The position numbers and the translations under genes are program-made. Shown one piece after another: positions 35,401 to 42,004 of a DNA stretch of 64,000 nt. The notes below the pieces were generated by a model. That model did not search any database and was not told the DNA's origin. It saw nothing but the letters and a program-made list of their open reading frames with translations. The first letter of the stretch is position 1. Every line of letters starts with the position of its first letter. Source of the stretch: Echinarachnius parma (lineage: Eukaryota; Echinodermata; Echinoidea; Clypeasteroida; Echinarachniidae); assembly GCA_037951105.1 (NCBI GenBank), contig JBAMJV010003262.1, positions 1 to 64,000 of the forward strand, given 5' to 3'.

Positions 35401-35853
35401 TGCCAGCATGATCATGATAATTTGCATAATAATTACAATAGTCATGATAAAATTAGCAATAGTATTTACATGAATAAAGGACTGGTGTGATACAAAATGT
35501 TGATGATACTTGAATCAGGTCATTGTTATTTCAATTAGTGCCTCTGATAGTATTTTGATTGTTTTACTTTTTGATCATCAAGCAGTTAATTGATTAGTTA
35601 TGTAGTTAATTAATATACATGTATGTAATAATCCAGTAGCTGGTGGAATAACATAATTTCTATTTTCCTCTTTTTTCTCAATCTTCAGCCATATTCTTGT
35701 TTTCCGCCGTTTCCTGGAGAAAGCCCTGGGCACCGACATGCGCTATTTCTTTGACCAGCAGTGCTTCGAGATTGCCCTCACCCACGGCACCCTCCCCCTT
35801 ACCTGCCAGCACTACTGGGGGACGGGCCAGGGGCTACCAGCCTCAGAAGCCAT
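14141..35853 (+). CDS. FOXRED2: FOXRED2 (ERFAD) orthologue, gene span of exons 1-10, 3' end missing
   Basis: Ten GT-AG exons join in consistent phase to about 622 codons; the vertebrate protein is about 680. Known role of the family: a FAD-dependent oxidoreductase-like protein of the ER lumen that works with SEL1L, OS-9 and the reductase ERdj5 to move misfolded glycoproteins into ER-associated degradation. Seen here: a hydrophobic N-terminal signal sequence (residues 1-24), the FAD-binding GAGPSG at 38-43, the [12 protein letters not shown] block, the ATG motif at 181-183, a second nucleotide-binding GRGNSA at 220-225, [15 protein letters not shown], and [13 protein letters not shown], all in the FOXRED2 order. 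Missing: the last exon, which in vertebrates ends in a KEEL-type retention signal; I could not find it between 35.9 and 58 kb. Introns range from 298 bp (intron 4) to 6.6 kb (intron 7), and the large ones are filled with transposons and exon-derived repeats. Confidence 0.95.
15145..15241 (+). repeat. Shadow copy of FOXRED2 exon 2 (5' part with acceptor)
   Basis: After an intact acceptor (TTTCAACAG ending 15144) about 97 bp match the start of exon 2 closely: [31 protein letters not shown]. The match then ends and a stop follows within a few codons. It has no donor. The intronic sequence before it (a GCCTGACTTGGCCAGTAAC-like stretch) is also repeated before the real exon and, more decayed, near 14985-15070. 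The duplicated unit is therefore intron end + acceptor + exon start, with a period of 186 bp. Confidence 0.88.
15331..15519 (+). CDS. FOXRED2: FOXRED2 exon 2
   Basis: Acceptor CCCCCTGCAG ends at 15330 and the donor GGTAAAAA begins at 15520. The exon is 189 bp, phase 2 to phase 2. It encodes [20 protein letters not shown] and then [11 protein letters not shown]..., matching the vertebrate HYSRAYFPDAR...LGLRVQYNTTI segment. A shadow copy of its first ~97 bp with its own acceptor lies directly upstream. Confidence 0.94.
16970..17770. repeat. Decayed tandem repeats in FOXRED2 intron 2
   Basis: Two clear copies (about 17310-17470 and 17505-17660) share GAAATnGAAAnnnTGTGTnnGC, TTTGTATAC, AAGTACAACATG and AAGATCAAATTAAT; a weaker third lies near 16990-17110. 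No similarity to a FOXRED2 exon seen. Confidence 0.6.
17968..18224. mobile_element. hAT-type MITE, 257 bp
   Basis: CAGCGAAAAAATTAATATTT at the left and TATTTTTTTCGCTG at the right form inverted ends. An 8 bp duplication TAAGACAT / TAAGATAT (one mismatch) flanks them (17960-17967, 18225-18232). Four or five internal GGGGGCTACTTTT-type subrepeats. Confidence 0.85.
18440..19112 (+). mobile_element. TTAA-type MITE family 2 with nested palindrome
   Basis: AGGGATGTAGTAATCACACT at the left and AGTTAGTAGATCCCT at the right, flanked by TTAA. Sequence at about 18730-18911 interrupts it. Confidence 0.85.
18730..18911. mobile_element. Palindromic MITE nested in family 2
   Basis: GTTATTAACTGGTGGTGGAG and an inverse ending AGTTAACAAC bracket arms with GGAATGTTCC and ATTTTAAATGCTAT. 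The centre is a perfect hairpin around ATAAGTCCCGAGACGTAG. About 180 bp. Confidence 0.8.
19715..20500. repeat. Tandem array with C-runs, ~200 bp unit
   Basis: Four copies carry CCCTAATAnAAAATCAGATnCC-like starts, a C-run of 10-20, CCTCAATCAGATGG, a CTATGCCAATGTCAG block, GTGCAGATTGTTTACCAA and TTTTTCACTGCAATTACC. A stray end-fragment lies at 20750-20780. In FOXRED2 intron 2. Confidence 0.85.
20881..20970 (+). mobile_element. tRNA-derived SINE, truncated
   Basis: Begins inside the B-box region (CGATTCCCGGCGAAGCC) and continues with the family body TTTCTTTGCTCACTTTTAAT and TTTCTAGTCAGTTTCC, as in the copies at 36394 and 34755. Confidence 0.7.
21291..21400 (+). repeat. Shadow copy 1 of FOXRED2 exon 3
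   Basis: The most decayed copy of the exon 3 middle. GGGTACTCACAAGAACAACA and then TCACTGAATGCTTCAAAGAC match GGGTATGCACAAGCCGAACA and TTACAGAAGGTTACGAAGAC in the real exon. It lies about 180 bp before the second copy and has lost its acceptor. Confidence 0.75.
21440..21590 (+). repeat. Shadow copy 2 of FOXRED2 exon 3
   Basis: An intron end (TTTTTCATATTTTTCCTTAC), an acceptor-like CAAG and about 110 bp of exon 3 are repeated 170 bp upstream of the real ones. In the real frame it reads [14 protein letters not shown]...[10 protein letters not shown] and then an altered tail ending in a stop. No donor. Confidence 0.85.
21629..21880 (+). CDS. FOXRED2: FOXRED2 exon 3
   Basis: 252 bp, phase 2 to phase 2, with acceptor CCTTGCAG and donor GTATGG. 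It carries [12 protein letters not shown] (the ATG motif that closes one FAD-binding unit), [21 protein letters not shown] with the second GxGxSA dinucleotide motif, and ends at THYVGDLR as in vertebrates. Two decayed tandem copies lie within 340 bp upstream. Confidence 0.95.
21990..22430. mobile_element. Fragments of the GGCCCG-rich repeat family
   Basis: Repeated GGGCCACTAA, CCCGACTGGGCCAT, and TATTTCTTTGTTAGG-type blocks in FOXRED2 intron 3, related to the intact element at 23118-23811 and to similar patches at 9968 and 14985-15110. No ends resolved. Confidence 0.5.
22579..22811. mobile_element. Palindromic MITE with GGTACCCCGGGGTACC ends
   Basis: ATATGATGACACACGCGGTA, then CCCCGGGGTACC at the left; GGTACCCCAGGGTACC then TTTATGTCATCATATAT at the right. 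About 233 bp, GC-rich inside. Non-coding. Confidence 0.75.
22825..22960 (+). repeat. Shadow copy A of FOXRED2 exon 4
   Basis: TTTCATCCCAG then a near-identical copy of the first ~90 bp of exon 4 ([20 protein letters not shown], then ADMKELS), diverging after CTTGTTGAAGAG. It is followed by the shared intronic block that precedes the next copy (ending TTATTTTCCAG). Distance to copy B is 154 bp. Confidence 0.92.
22961..23117 (+). repeat. Shadow copy B of FOXRED2 exon 4
   Basis: Keeps a perfect TTTTCCAG acceptor at 22981-22988 and the exon start. The open frame runs [40 protein letters not shown] and a stop. The unit is interrupted at 23118 by a 694 bp transposon and resumes at 23812, so the period to the real exon, after removing the insertion, is about 152 bp. 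Confidence 0.92.
23118..23811. mobile_element. TIR DNA transposon, 694 bp, inserted in an exon 4 shadow
   Basis: Ends GCAACGCTCGAAATTA and TAATTTCGAGCGTTGC are exact inverses, followed inward by GGCCCGGTCGGGCC and GGCCCCGGGCTATCGGGCC. A 5 bp duplication ATAAG flanks it. The uninterrupted copy of the host repeat (22941-22960) reads TTTCATAAGGAAAATTG, so the borders are secure. No coding capacity; superfamily unclear. Confidence 0.9.
23840..24085 (+). CDS. FOXRED2: FOXRED2 exon 4
   Basis: 246 bp, phase 2 to phase 2, acceptor TTTTCCAG, donor GTAAGT. Encodes [20 protein letters not shown], an acidic linker shorter than in vertebrates, then [20 protein letters not shown] and FSIFEK. Two upstream tandem shadow copies keep the acceptor and the first ~90 bp of the exon. 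Confidence 0.95.
24384..24553 (+). CDS. FOXRED2: FOXRED2 exon 5
   Basis: 170 bp, enters in phase 2 and leaves in phase 1, acceptor TTTCTCAG, donor GTAAGC. Encodes [40 protein letters not shown] and FRYT, the conserved C-terminal FAD-contact region of the family. No shadow copy seen. Intron 4 before it is only 298 bp and repeat-free. Confidence 0.95.
25455..26640. repeat. ~151 bp tandem array inside the Helentron-like element
   Basis: Units start with CTCGTGATCGCGTTATCTCA and contain GATTGACAGATT, TGTATGTATCTTGGGG, GATCTGATTAGATTTTGGGG and CACAGAGCTCATTATATATG. Units 3-4 and 5-6 share private variants (CTTGTGATC with GGGGAGCC alternating with CTCGTGATC and GGGGGGCC), so a two-unit block was duplicated recently. 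The outer units are more diverged. Confidence 0.92.
25557..25576 (+). promoter_or_regulatory. Triple nuclear-receptor half-site AGGTCA, 1 bp spacing (first of six)
   Basis: AGGTCA-A-AGGTCA-A-AGGTCA makes two overlapping DR1 sites, the class bound by RXR partners, HNF4 and COUP-TF. The same 20 bp recurs in the next five units of the array (about 25708, 25859, 26010, 26160, 26311), with decayed versions in the last two. Function is inferred from the motif only. Confidence 0.45.
26824..27058 (+). repeat. ~55 bp tandem array resembling the middle of FOXRED2 exon 6
   Basis: Four full units and one partial unit begin at 26830, 26886, 26941, 26996 and 27046, each starting TTTCATAGTT. The core GGCCTTTCATAGTTCTTCCC then GTCACAGACCAGCTAGA resembles exon 6 at 27366-27402 (GGCCTTCCATACGTCTTCCC then GTCACAGAGCTTCTAGA). 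A more decayed copy lies near 25250-25290. I infer origin by duplication from exon 6; neighbouring intronic sequence (25030-25370 and 26797-26830) is itself duplicated. Confidence 0.75.
27080..27290 (+). mobile_element. TTAA-type MITE family 2, right half
   Basis: Begins in the middle of the family sequence (GTGCAATGAGTAAGTGAATA) and runs to the AAAGTATCCCT terminus followed by TTAA at 27289-27292. It ends 27 bp before FOXRED2 exon 6, so the branch point and pyrimidine tract lie in very little unique sequence. Confidence 0.75.
27319..27484 (+). CDS. FOXRED2: FOXRED2 exon 6
   Basis: 166 bp, phase 1 to phase 2, acceptor TTTTTAACAG, donor GTAAGT. Encodes [20 protein letters not shown] and [20 protein letters not shown], matching vertebrate AVHRLLEHR and [19 protein letters not shown]. 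The exon has shadows on both sides: a ~55 bp array upstream resembling its middle and a 63 bp copy of its 3' end plus donor downstream. Confidence 0.95.
27601..27670 (+). repeat. Downstream shadow of FOXRED2 exon 6 (3' end with donor)
   Basis: GGCATCAGGGCTCTATCAAA, TGTTCTATGTCCTTGCAGAT and ATTTTGCTACTAAACAAGTA repeat the last ~63 bp of exon 6 and its donor about 183 bp downstream. Here the donor side is copied, so the working copy is the upstream one. Confidence 0.88.
27907..28034 (+). CDS. FOXRED2: FOXRED2 exon 7
   Basis: 128 bp, phase 2 to phase 1, acceptor TTTTAAG, donor GTATTA. Encodes [20 protein letters not shown] and MEYGKNFSG, aligned with vertebrate FEYLEEFPIQML and [11 protein letters not shown]. 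The acceptor is weak (TTTTAAG) but follows a pyrimidine-rich tract. No shadow copy recognised. Confidence 0.93.
28087..28462 (+). mobile_element. TTAA-type MITE family 2, complete
   Basis: 376 bp with AGGGATCTAGTAAATTTGTT and the inverse GTTACTAGATCCCT, flanked by TTAA. 52 bp downstream of FOXRED2 exon 7. A decayed fragment of the same family follows at 28470-28570. Confidence 0.9.
28690..28790 (+). mobile_element. 5' fragment of the Helentron-like element
   Basis: ATGCCTCCGCAACAAAGTGG and GGCATTATGTTTTCGGGTTG match the first ~100 bp of the element at 25372 after a T-run. It ends in ATC repeats near CTCATCATCATC. Confidence 0.75.
28914..29068 (+). repeat. Shadow copies 1 and 2 (first part) of FOXRED2 exon 8
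   Basis: Copy 1 (exon part from 28918) keeps the CCCTAG acceptor and about 70 bp of exon 8, then runs into AATCATCATC-rich sequence where the real exon continues with CCTGCATCCTGTC. Copy 2 starts 136 bp later (29054) but is cut after AAGGATG at 29068 by a 5.3 kb insertion; its remainder is at 34380 onward. Confidence 0.9.
29449..29802 (+). other. Left-arm open frame of the foldback element (117 codons)
   Basis: A GC-rich block with the open frame starting [20 protein letters not shown] and ending [11 protein letters not shown]. The mirror copy at 33646-33999 on the - strand keeps the same length and differs at only a few residues. I know no family for it. It may be a real small protein, or merely reflect the near-identity of the arms. 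Confidence 0.25.
30460..30980 (+). mobile_element. TTAA-type MITE family 1 inside the left foldback arm
   Basis: TTAA then AGGTACCGTTGAGTATTGGT at the left; family sequence GATCAAAATCGGTTCAGAAA and GTTACTAAAGTTAAGTTTGA inside; decayed right end near CAATACCCAACA. Absent from the right arm, so it inserted after the arms formed. Confidence 0.75.
31600..31745 (+). repeat. ~46 bp tandem repeat, about 3.5 units
   Basis: Units of ATTAGGGTCCATTTTAAAAA then GGTGCGATACGCCACTTTTG and CCC. The unit is not a multiple of three, so it is unlikely to be coding. Confidence 0.85.
31985..32200 (-). mobile_element. LINE 3' end (CR1/Jockey-like)
   Basis: On the - strand [16 protein letters not shown], typical of the extreme C-terminus of these reverse-transcriptase ORFs, then a 3' end with the AACATTTATATAGCGCTTAA signature and an ATT-type tail. 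The same tail appears at 42350 and 43700. 5'-truncated. Confidence 0.75.
33081..33116. repeat. G-run of 36 with one interruption
   Basis: 15 G, one C, 20 G following a T-run in the right foldback arm. The mirrored left-arm position holds no such run, so it expanded after the arms formed. Confidence 0.85.
33363..33600. repeat. ~120 bp tandem duplication in the right foldback arm
   Basis: TTTGACATCTAAATACTTCA through TTCTCACTGTTAAAA is present twice in a row with only a few differences. The left arm has one copy. Confidence 0.9.
33646..33999 (-). other. Right-arm open frame of the foldback element (117 codons)
   Basis: Mirror image of 29449-29802 with substitutions such as T to A at residue 2 and L to S in KIGVxGTNR. 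No domain recognised. CpG-rich (GCGCGACGCCGCGGCGC), quite unlike the AT-rich surroundings; a promoter-like region is an alternative. Confidence 0.25.
34380..34633 (+). repeat. Shadow copies 2 (second part) and 3 of FOXRED2 exon 8
   Basis: TGTGTTCCGGTATGACCGTG continues copy 2 after the inserted element; copy 3 begins at 34507 with an intact CCCTAG acceptor and carries a short deletion. Each ends in the same ~65 bp intronic block (ATATCTATATTACTAAAGTA, then GATTATATTCCCTAG) that also precedes the working exon. Unit about 130-139 bp. Confidence 0.92.
34637..34747 (+). CDS. FOXRED2: FOXRED2 exon 8
   Basis: 111 bp, phase 1 to phase 1, acceptor TTCCCTAG, donor GTAGGG. Encodes [20 protein letters not shown] then [16 protein letters not shown], matching vertebrate KDVFFDDRSVG...[16 protein letters not shown]. 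Three earlier shadow copies precede it; one is split by a 5.3 kb inserted element. A SINE 8 bp inside the intron carries a target-site duplication that includes this exon's donor. Confidence 0.95.
34755..34888 (-). mobile_element. tRNA-derived SINE at the exon 8 donor
   Basis: On the - strand an A box (TGGCTCAATGG), a B box (GGTTCGATCC) and the family body TATATTTCTGGTCAGTTCCC. An 11 bp perfect duplication ACAGGTAGGGT flanks it (34744-34754, 34889-34899). That duplication includes the exon 8 splice donor, so the donor sequence now exists on both sides of the SINE. Confidence 0.88.
35258..35360 (+). CDS. FOXRED2: FOXRED2 exon 9
   Basis: 103 bp, phase 1 to phase 2, acceptor TTGTTTGCAG, donor GTGAAT. 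Encodes [20 protein letters not shown] then [13 protein letters not shown], matching vertebrate [21 protein letters not shown]. No shadow recognised. Confidence 0.95.
35689..35853 (+). CDS. FOXRED2: FOXRED2 exon 10 (last one found)
   Basis: Acceptor CAATCTTCAG ends at 35688. Encodes [40 protein letters not shown] and [11 protein letters not shown], matching vertebrate HILPLRRFLEN...QQGYLRMQGLVSTES. The likely donor is the GT at 35854 (GTTAGT, a non-optimal +3 base), leaving phase 2. Read without splicing, the frame stops about ten codons later at the TAA of 35885-35887. The following coding exon (vertebrate WQHRVESRLLRDY... to KEEL) was not found. Confidence 0.9.
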
Positions 35854-35959
35854 GTTAGTTACTACACAACACATGCATATATATTAACAAGTTGTTTCAT
35901 TTATGTATTTTTAATTGTGTTCATTTTTCATTTGATGAACGAGCTGAAAATGGAATACT

Positions 35960-36135
35960 CCTATGCCATCCCCCCCCCCCCCCCCTCCCCTTGTCTTGCC
36001 AGCACCATCGGGGAAGGACATCTGGCTTTTTTTTAAGGTGGGAAGGGGTAGCAGAGGAGAAGCCTGAAAGAAATAGACGCCACCCCCTCCTTCTGACTTG
36101 CCAGCTCGACTGATGGAAGGGGCAGGCTCCCCTTC
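35960..36135 (+). repeat. Possible decayed shadows of FOXRED2 exon 10
   Basis: CTCCCCTTGTCTTGCCAGCA near 35985 and a TCTGACTTGCCAGCTCGACT stretch near 36090 resemble CTCCCCCTTACCTGCCAGCA in exon 10, spaced about 105 bp apart. A C-run precedes the first. Similarity is limited and low in complexity, so this is tentative. Confidence 0.4.
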
Positions 36136-36393
36136 CCCCCTCCCTCCCCCCCCCCCCCCCGAATCGGTCAATACTCCATATGACAGAGCACATGCTGTCA
36201 TACATTTTATATGATATGTTTTATATTTTATATATTTCTGGCCAGTTTCCATATGTTTAAAATAATCTATAGAAAAACGCTGCATAACTTTGGTGATCCC
36301 TCGCACATATCCCTAAGTTGTTTTCATATCTTTTGGGTTTGTGTCTTGTTTACAAAGTATTGAAAGATGTTGTAGGGATCAACAACCAGTACA

Positions 36394-36551
36394 GGGGCTT
36401 TCTAGCTCAGTTGGTTTGTGCACCGGTCTTGCAACTCGGCGGTGTCTGGTTTGAATCCCGGAGAAACCCTATTTTCTTTGCTCATTTATATCATATATTT
36501 CTGGTCAGTTTCCCTATGTTTGAAATAAGTTACACGTTTGTATAAGTTTTA
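36394..36551 (+). mobile_element. tRNA-derived SINE, nearly complete
   Basis: The head GGGGCTTTCTAGCTCAGTTG then GGTTTGAATCCCGG has A and B boxes of a tRNA (anticodon-loop TTGCAAC, alanine-like), but its acceptor stem pairs poorly, so it is not a working tRNA gene. The body TTTCTTTGCTCATTTATATC and TTTCTGGTCAGTTTCCCTAT follows. A body fragment lies at 36215-36270. Confidence 0.85.
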
Positions 36552-36585
36552 TATATAAATCACCCCAGGCGAACGTTCATATACA

Positions 36586-36815
36586 AAGAAGAAATTTGTA
36601 AAACTGAAGCCTGTTCCATGTTTCTATTGGTAATTACAAATACAACCATATATGTGAGAACTGTTAGAGTTCTAAATAAGTTTGGTTGTTTTTGACAAAA
36701 CTGACAAAACTGGCGTAGATCTGTAATTGTTATCTATTCATTTCATCCCCACTGAACAATAGGTATACGTAAGGGTCTACGCCAGTGTTTGACAATGTTA
36801 CTAGATCCCTTGAAG
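36586..36815 (-). mobile_element. TTAA-type MITE family 2 fragment with nested hairpin
   Basis: Family 2 sequence from AAACTGAAGCCTGTTCCATG to TGTTACTAGATCCCTT. An ~80 bp hairpin element with CTGGCGTAGATC and GGGTCTACGCCAG ends sits inside at about 36708-36788. Confidence 0.75.
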
Positions 36816-37318
36816 CAATTCAATATTCTAGAAAGGCACCTTGTACACTTTGGTACAGCTTTCATTTTTAGATGGTCACAATAAGATTATCATCACAATT
36901 GCAAGGTTCACACTACTTTTTAACTTCTGCTGCAAGATGTCATATTTTTATACAAACTACAGTGATATGTACATGATTATTATATTGTACATAAATCAGT
37001 AGAAAAATTTATGAAGTAAGATAATCAAGATACTTAAAATTTGTATTAATCTCACATTATTTGGCTTGAACTTAAATGGGGTTTCTATATAACGGGCCTT
37101 ATTTCTTTCAATCATGAATGGCATAAAATTGAACTTAAATTTTACTTCACTTTCAAGAACTTGTTTTTCGTTGAATCTTAGCATATAACTTTGCAATTTA
37201 GCAAAGAAATGTTCATTACGAAAAAACACCTTGAACACTAATAAAGGCACTTGCTTTTGTATGGTTCATTTTATGGTCACAATTTATTACCAAGTTTCAC
37301 ATATTTGTAAATACAAAG

Positions 37319-37385
37319 AACACACACACACCACACACACACACACACACGCCACACGCATGCACACTCAAACGCACACACACTC
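37319..37385. repeat. CA-rich microsatellite
   Basis: Imperfect (CA)n with CGCA and TGCA interruptions. Surrounding 36.8-38.1 kb is AT-rich and shows nothing else. Confidence 0.9.
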
Positions 37386-38146
37386 GCGCACATTTGGTAT
37401 ACACGTTTTTTAATTTTTTTTTTTAGTTCTGTTGGTAAAAGAAATGCCAAACCAAAGAAACAGATTTTGGCAATGTGTATATACCGCAGTATATTCAGAT
37501 AATTATATCAGAGCTTACATTATGGTATTATGGAGTTATTCCAAATTTATCTTACGGTGCAGAATACTACTTTTTTATAACTTTTTATGCAGTTATATTT
37601 AGGCTTTGATGACATTATCGCGCATTTGATTATATAAGAACACCATATTATAAAGAATTTATTATTGACTAGAATATTTGACATGTTCTATCAATTGCTG
37701 ACAATCTATCAATTGCTGACAAAATCTTTTATGGAATTTTTTTGGAATATACCATGCAGAACCTATTTATGATTATGTTTTTAGACTTACACTTTTGGTA
37801 CATATGAAGACAATGGAATCAAAAAATAAAATCATGACGATTTACGATTATTGAATCAGTACTACTCCATTTTAGTTGATGAAATATGAATAGTGTACAG
37901 ATTTACCAAAATGTGTACAGATTTACCAAAAGGTGTACAAATAATCTTTCAGATTTACAAAAGAGATGATTGATGTGCTCAGAATTTGTATTTATATGTG
38001 ACAGTAGGCCTATATGGCATAAATTGTCCCGAGATGTGAATTTTATATGTTTTTGGCTGCAATTGTTAAAAGATGTTATACATTTCATCCTGAAATTCAG
38101 AATTTGTAACCCTTTTAGAAGTGATTGTATACAACAAAAACATGTA

Positions 38147-38333
38147 CAGGGAAACCCTGTTATAACGAGGTAGTCGGGACTATCAAATTTACCTCGTTAT
38201 AAGCGGTACCTCGTTATAAACGGCCAAATTAATAACAAACATTTAAATTAATGTATGAATAGGAACCACAGGATTCTCCTCATTATAACCGGTACCTCGT
38301 TATAAGCGAGCTCGTTATAGCGGGGTTTCCCTG
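38147..38333. mobile_element. pogo/Tigger-type MITE, 187 bp
   Basis: Ends CAGGGAAACCCTGTTATAAC and GTTATAGCGGGGTTTCCCTG flanked by TA. Several internal CTCGTTATAA repeats. The terminal sequence closely resembles Tigger-type ends. Confidence 0.88.
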
Positions 38334-38737
38334 TACTTTTGTTATGGTTATCTCACTTAATCGTGTGTATCATGGGTTTTGTAAGGTATGATTACAAATA
38401 GAACCTTGAGGGTACTTGGGAAAGATGACTATTTTTTAGAACATAAACATTTTGATATATTTTGGTAAACAATTAATTTGGAAAAAGTAAGTTTTACTTG
38501 TATGTAATGTGTAATAAAGGTCACATGAATTCAGTTGACTGTTTATACACGTTTGTTAAAACAACTCAATATGTATTAAAATGCACTGATGTTTTGCTTT
38601 GGCACCGTCGGATAATCTCTTTCAAAATAAATCGAGATAAAATACTTCATCAATTTGTATATCTTTTCTCATTGATTTCTTTTAGGACTTCATGTTTTGA
38701 TTGCTTGAATGTTGAATCAGTAACTTATTGACGGATG

Positions 38738-38835
38738 AATTAGTTGATTGATTGATTAATTGACTGATTGATTGATTGATTGATTGTGATTGATTGATTG
38801 ATTGATTGTGATTGATTGATTGATTGATTGCTTGC

Positions 38836-38866
<31 letters not shown>

Positions 38867-38920
38867 GTTGATTGGTTGATTGATTGATTGATTGATTGAT
38901 TGACTGACTGACTGACTGAC

Positions 38921-38977
<57 letters not shown>

Positions 38978-38978
38978 A
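38738..38978. repeat. (GATT)n microsatellite, ~240 bp
   Basis: About 60 units of GATT with patches of GACT, GGTT and GCTT. One of the longest simple repeats in the window. Confidence 0.95.
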
Positions 38979-39605
38979 TGTCAGTGAGTGAGTTTGGGTT
39001 ATGAATTAGATGATGATGTACATTTTGTTTTCAATTAAAAACGTGCACGCTATATTATTGTCTTCTGCTTATCAAGTGGAACAATTAACTTGGAATCCTA
39101 GATTTCTATATAGTACGTATTTCATTAGTCTGAAAAATCAGCCAATGTTTCGAGGGTTCTTTGACAATTTTTTTTTCACCCGTTCTCTACTACATGGGGG
39201 TGGATAGTATGACGTCATAACATTAAAGGACCCCGTAACGAGGTGGATTTTTCTGTCTAGTATTTCATATTCTGTACATGCATTTAACGTGTGACCCCCT
39301 CGGTGATTGCTAGGGGTCCGAACATTTTTAGGACCAGTCCTGAATGGGTTCAAACCAAAAATTTGGACAGCGGCTAAATGAGAATCTTCTAAACGCCTGA
39401 GAGGAAACAAAGTTTGACAATTTTGACAAGAAAGAACAAAATTTAAATGCAATGCTCTTACATAATTTATGATTACATATACAAAATAAATGTAGAACAA
39501 CAAAAAGTACTGGAGTATAGTATTATAGATTTTGACATTTCGTTTTTGTTTTTCGGAAATAATGTAGGTCCTGCCCTAAGGGGACCAGGGGGTGTTTCAC
39601 AAATA

Positions 39606-39907
39606 TCCTAAGTTGAACTTAACTCTAAGTTGGACTTAAAAATTATGGTAATCCAATTGTAGCCATGGAATAAAATAAATACAAAAGCAAAGGTACAAGA
39701 ATTTTAGAATTTTCATAAATTTTACATAAAGAACATGAAATATCCTTGCTAATAGAAAATATTATTGGTTTGAATCAACATTTTATGCTTTTTAAAAGAA
39801 CTTTTACCCCCCCCCCCCCCCCCCAAAAAAAAAAAAAAAAAAAAACAATGAAACCAACGGATTTCCATAATTTTTAAGTCCAACTTAGAGTTAAGTTCAA
39901 CTTAGGA
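39606..39907. mobile_element. Palindromic MITE, ~300 bp
   Basis: TCCTAAGTTGAACTTAACTC with TAAGTTGGACTTAAAAATTA and the exact inverse at the right end; the arms are ~55 bp. The centre has a C-run followed by an A-run. Flanking duplication not clear. Confidence 0.85.
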
Positions 39908-39909
39908 TC

Positions 39910-42000
39910 TTTGCCGGTGAAAGCTAATAATCGGAGGATACGAATATCGCAAGTTATTATCACCCGCAGTCAGACCAACCAACGCACATGCTCCGTTTGT
40001 TACAATATGGAGAGCGCCCTCTTCGGAAGTTATTTTATATAAACCCGGAACTTCGGGAAGCATAGTAATATTGCCCCATAAAAAAATTAATGGGGTAAAC
40101 CGTAAACGCTACTCAACAATCTAACCGAGTTGCATAATTTAAGTACGATTTATAATCATTTTTTGCACTCAAATTATTTTTTGTTAATAAACTGGTGATA
40201 CGATAACCATGCATTCAATACATATGTTATTATTGCTACTTATTCTGAAAATGAATGTGTACAATTTATATGAATAAAATTAATTGAATATAATCACCTG
40301 AAAAGAAGAAAAAAAAACACAGAATGAATACATGTTGTATTTGTGCACTCAAATGTACTGTTTGTTTAATTTGTTTATTATTTTGTTAGTAACAAGAAAT
40401 CATGTATTTGATAAATATGCTATAATCGTTACTTAATTCTAATATCTAAAATGTACAAATACCATGTCAAAGAATAAAAACAAAATTAATGTATCGTATT
40501 TCGGTTTAAATTATTAATATTTTTTTGTTTCTTTCGAATTGAAGGAAATTATGAATGTTTATTTTTTAGTAAGTTCGTAACCATTTATTATCCTCCGTTA
40601 GTTTATAATTGTAGTCAATATAAATTATTATTTTCATTTTTTATTCTAAATTGCGGGTTATAATATTCTTCATGACTGTACAACCATGCCATCATGAAAC
40701 CGCCTCACAAAAATAGTTATTGTGCAACTTATAATGTATTTTTTTGAATTTGTATTTATTTTTCGAAATCAAGAATTTAAATTATTACAAAGAATAATTT
40801 CCTTTACTTAAAGTAAAGTAGTTACTTTAAAAAAGTTATCTAAAACGTATATTATGCTAATTATAATGTCTGTTTTTTTTTATAAAACATGTAAAATAAA
40901 ATAATTATAAAACAAATTCTAAGCATCCGACAAAAGGGAAACTTATGAGAAAGTTAAAACACCATTAATTGTTTTTAAAAATGAGTCGTCTGACGTTGTC
41001 GTCAACTGCCACATTTATTTACGATTATTAAATCAAACTAAAACAACGAAGAATATAGTTCGCGAGACCTGTCCCAAAATTAATATTTCGTATCTGTCAA
41101 CAATTTCCTTCTCGGTTCTAAAACAAAACAGAAATACCGCAAGGACCTCAACATTAAATTGTTCTGAGCATGCACTGTGAATGTTTTCGCTCGCTACGAC
41201 AGCATGATGATGTTGTCAACAGTTTTTGCTAACATGTATCGTATTTTAAGAATACAATACGTCGGTGACATTACGTACCGGCGAATCTTCAAATTTCGGT
41301 CGATTTTTCGATTTTGAGTTTTTGGCATATTTTTGATGTCTATACCCAACTCTATCACATATCTGAATTTCAGTCTTCAAAATTCACGATACCATTGATT
41401 TTCAGAAATTGATATTCGAAAATAGAGGCAAAATTGTGATTATAGATAGAGGATAATATATTATATGTTCTTGTTTAGTCCAGACATGTCGTTTAGACGT
41501 GTTTCACGCTAATTTGTTTCCATCAAATAGGGTGCGTCTCATTATTCGTGCATTTCTAGTCCATGATCAGCGTTTAAGATATTTATCAAGGTATATCTAA
41601 ATTTGTTTGAATTTAATTGAATTTATTTATCAGTTTTATCTACTAATTCAAAAAATTATATATGTCATGAGAAAATACAAATTCATTGTCTGTTCAATAC
41701 ATTTAAAGCACCCGAAATAATCGCTTCTTGGTAGAATAAATAAAAGAAATACAAATAATAAATATCTTACCGCGGCAGATCGGTAAAAACAAAAAATACA
41801 TCTGAAATAGTTTGCAAGGACCTATCAAAATTAAATTGGTCCGAACACGCAATGTATAATTACTTTGCTATCGCATCGCTAGACAGCATGATGACACATC
41901 ATGTGCAGGCTTACTGAACTGTCTGAACATAATAGTCATTCATTTGAATTTGATCCTTTTGTCAATTTTTTTTAATTTGGTGTATTGTATTTCAAGAATA
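39910..42000. other. Gene-free AT-rich stretch with a weak ~660 bp duplication
   Basis: No exon or RNA found. Blocks at 41100-41230 (GCAAGGACCTCAACATTAAA, GACAGCATGATGATG) and 41815-41900 (GCAAGGACCTATCAAAATTA, GACAGCATGATGACA) are related, suggesting an old tandem duplication. Confidence 0.45.
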
Positions 42001-42004
42001 GTTG

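Noticed and set aside
36394-36470. Possible alanine tRNA gene
   Set aside because: A and B boxes are present but the acceptor stem does not pair, and the sequence continues into the SINE body seen at three other sites.
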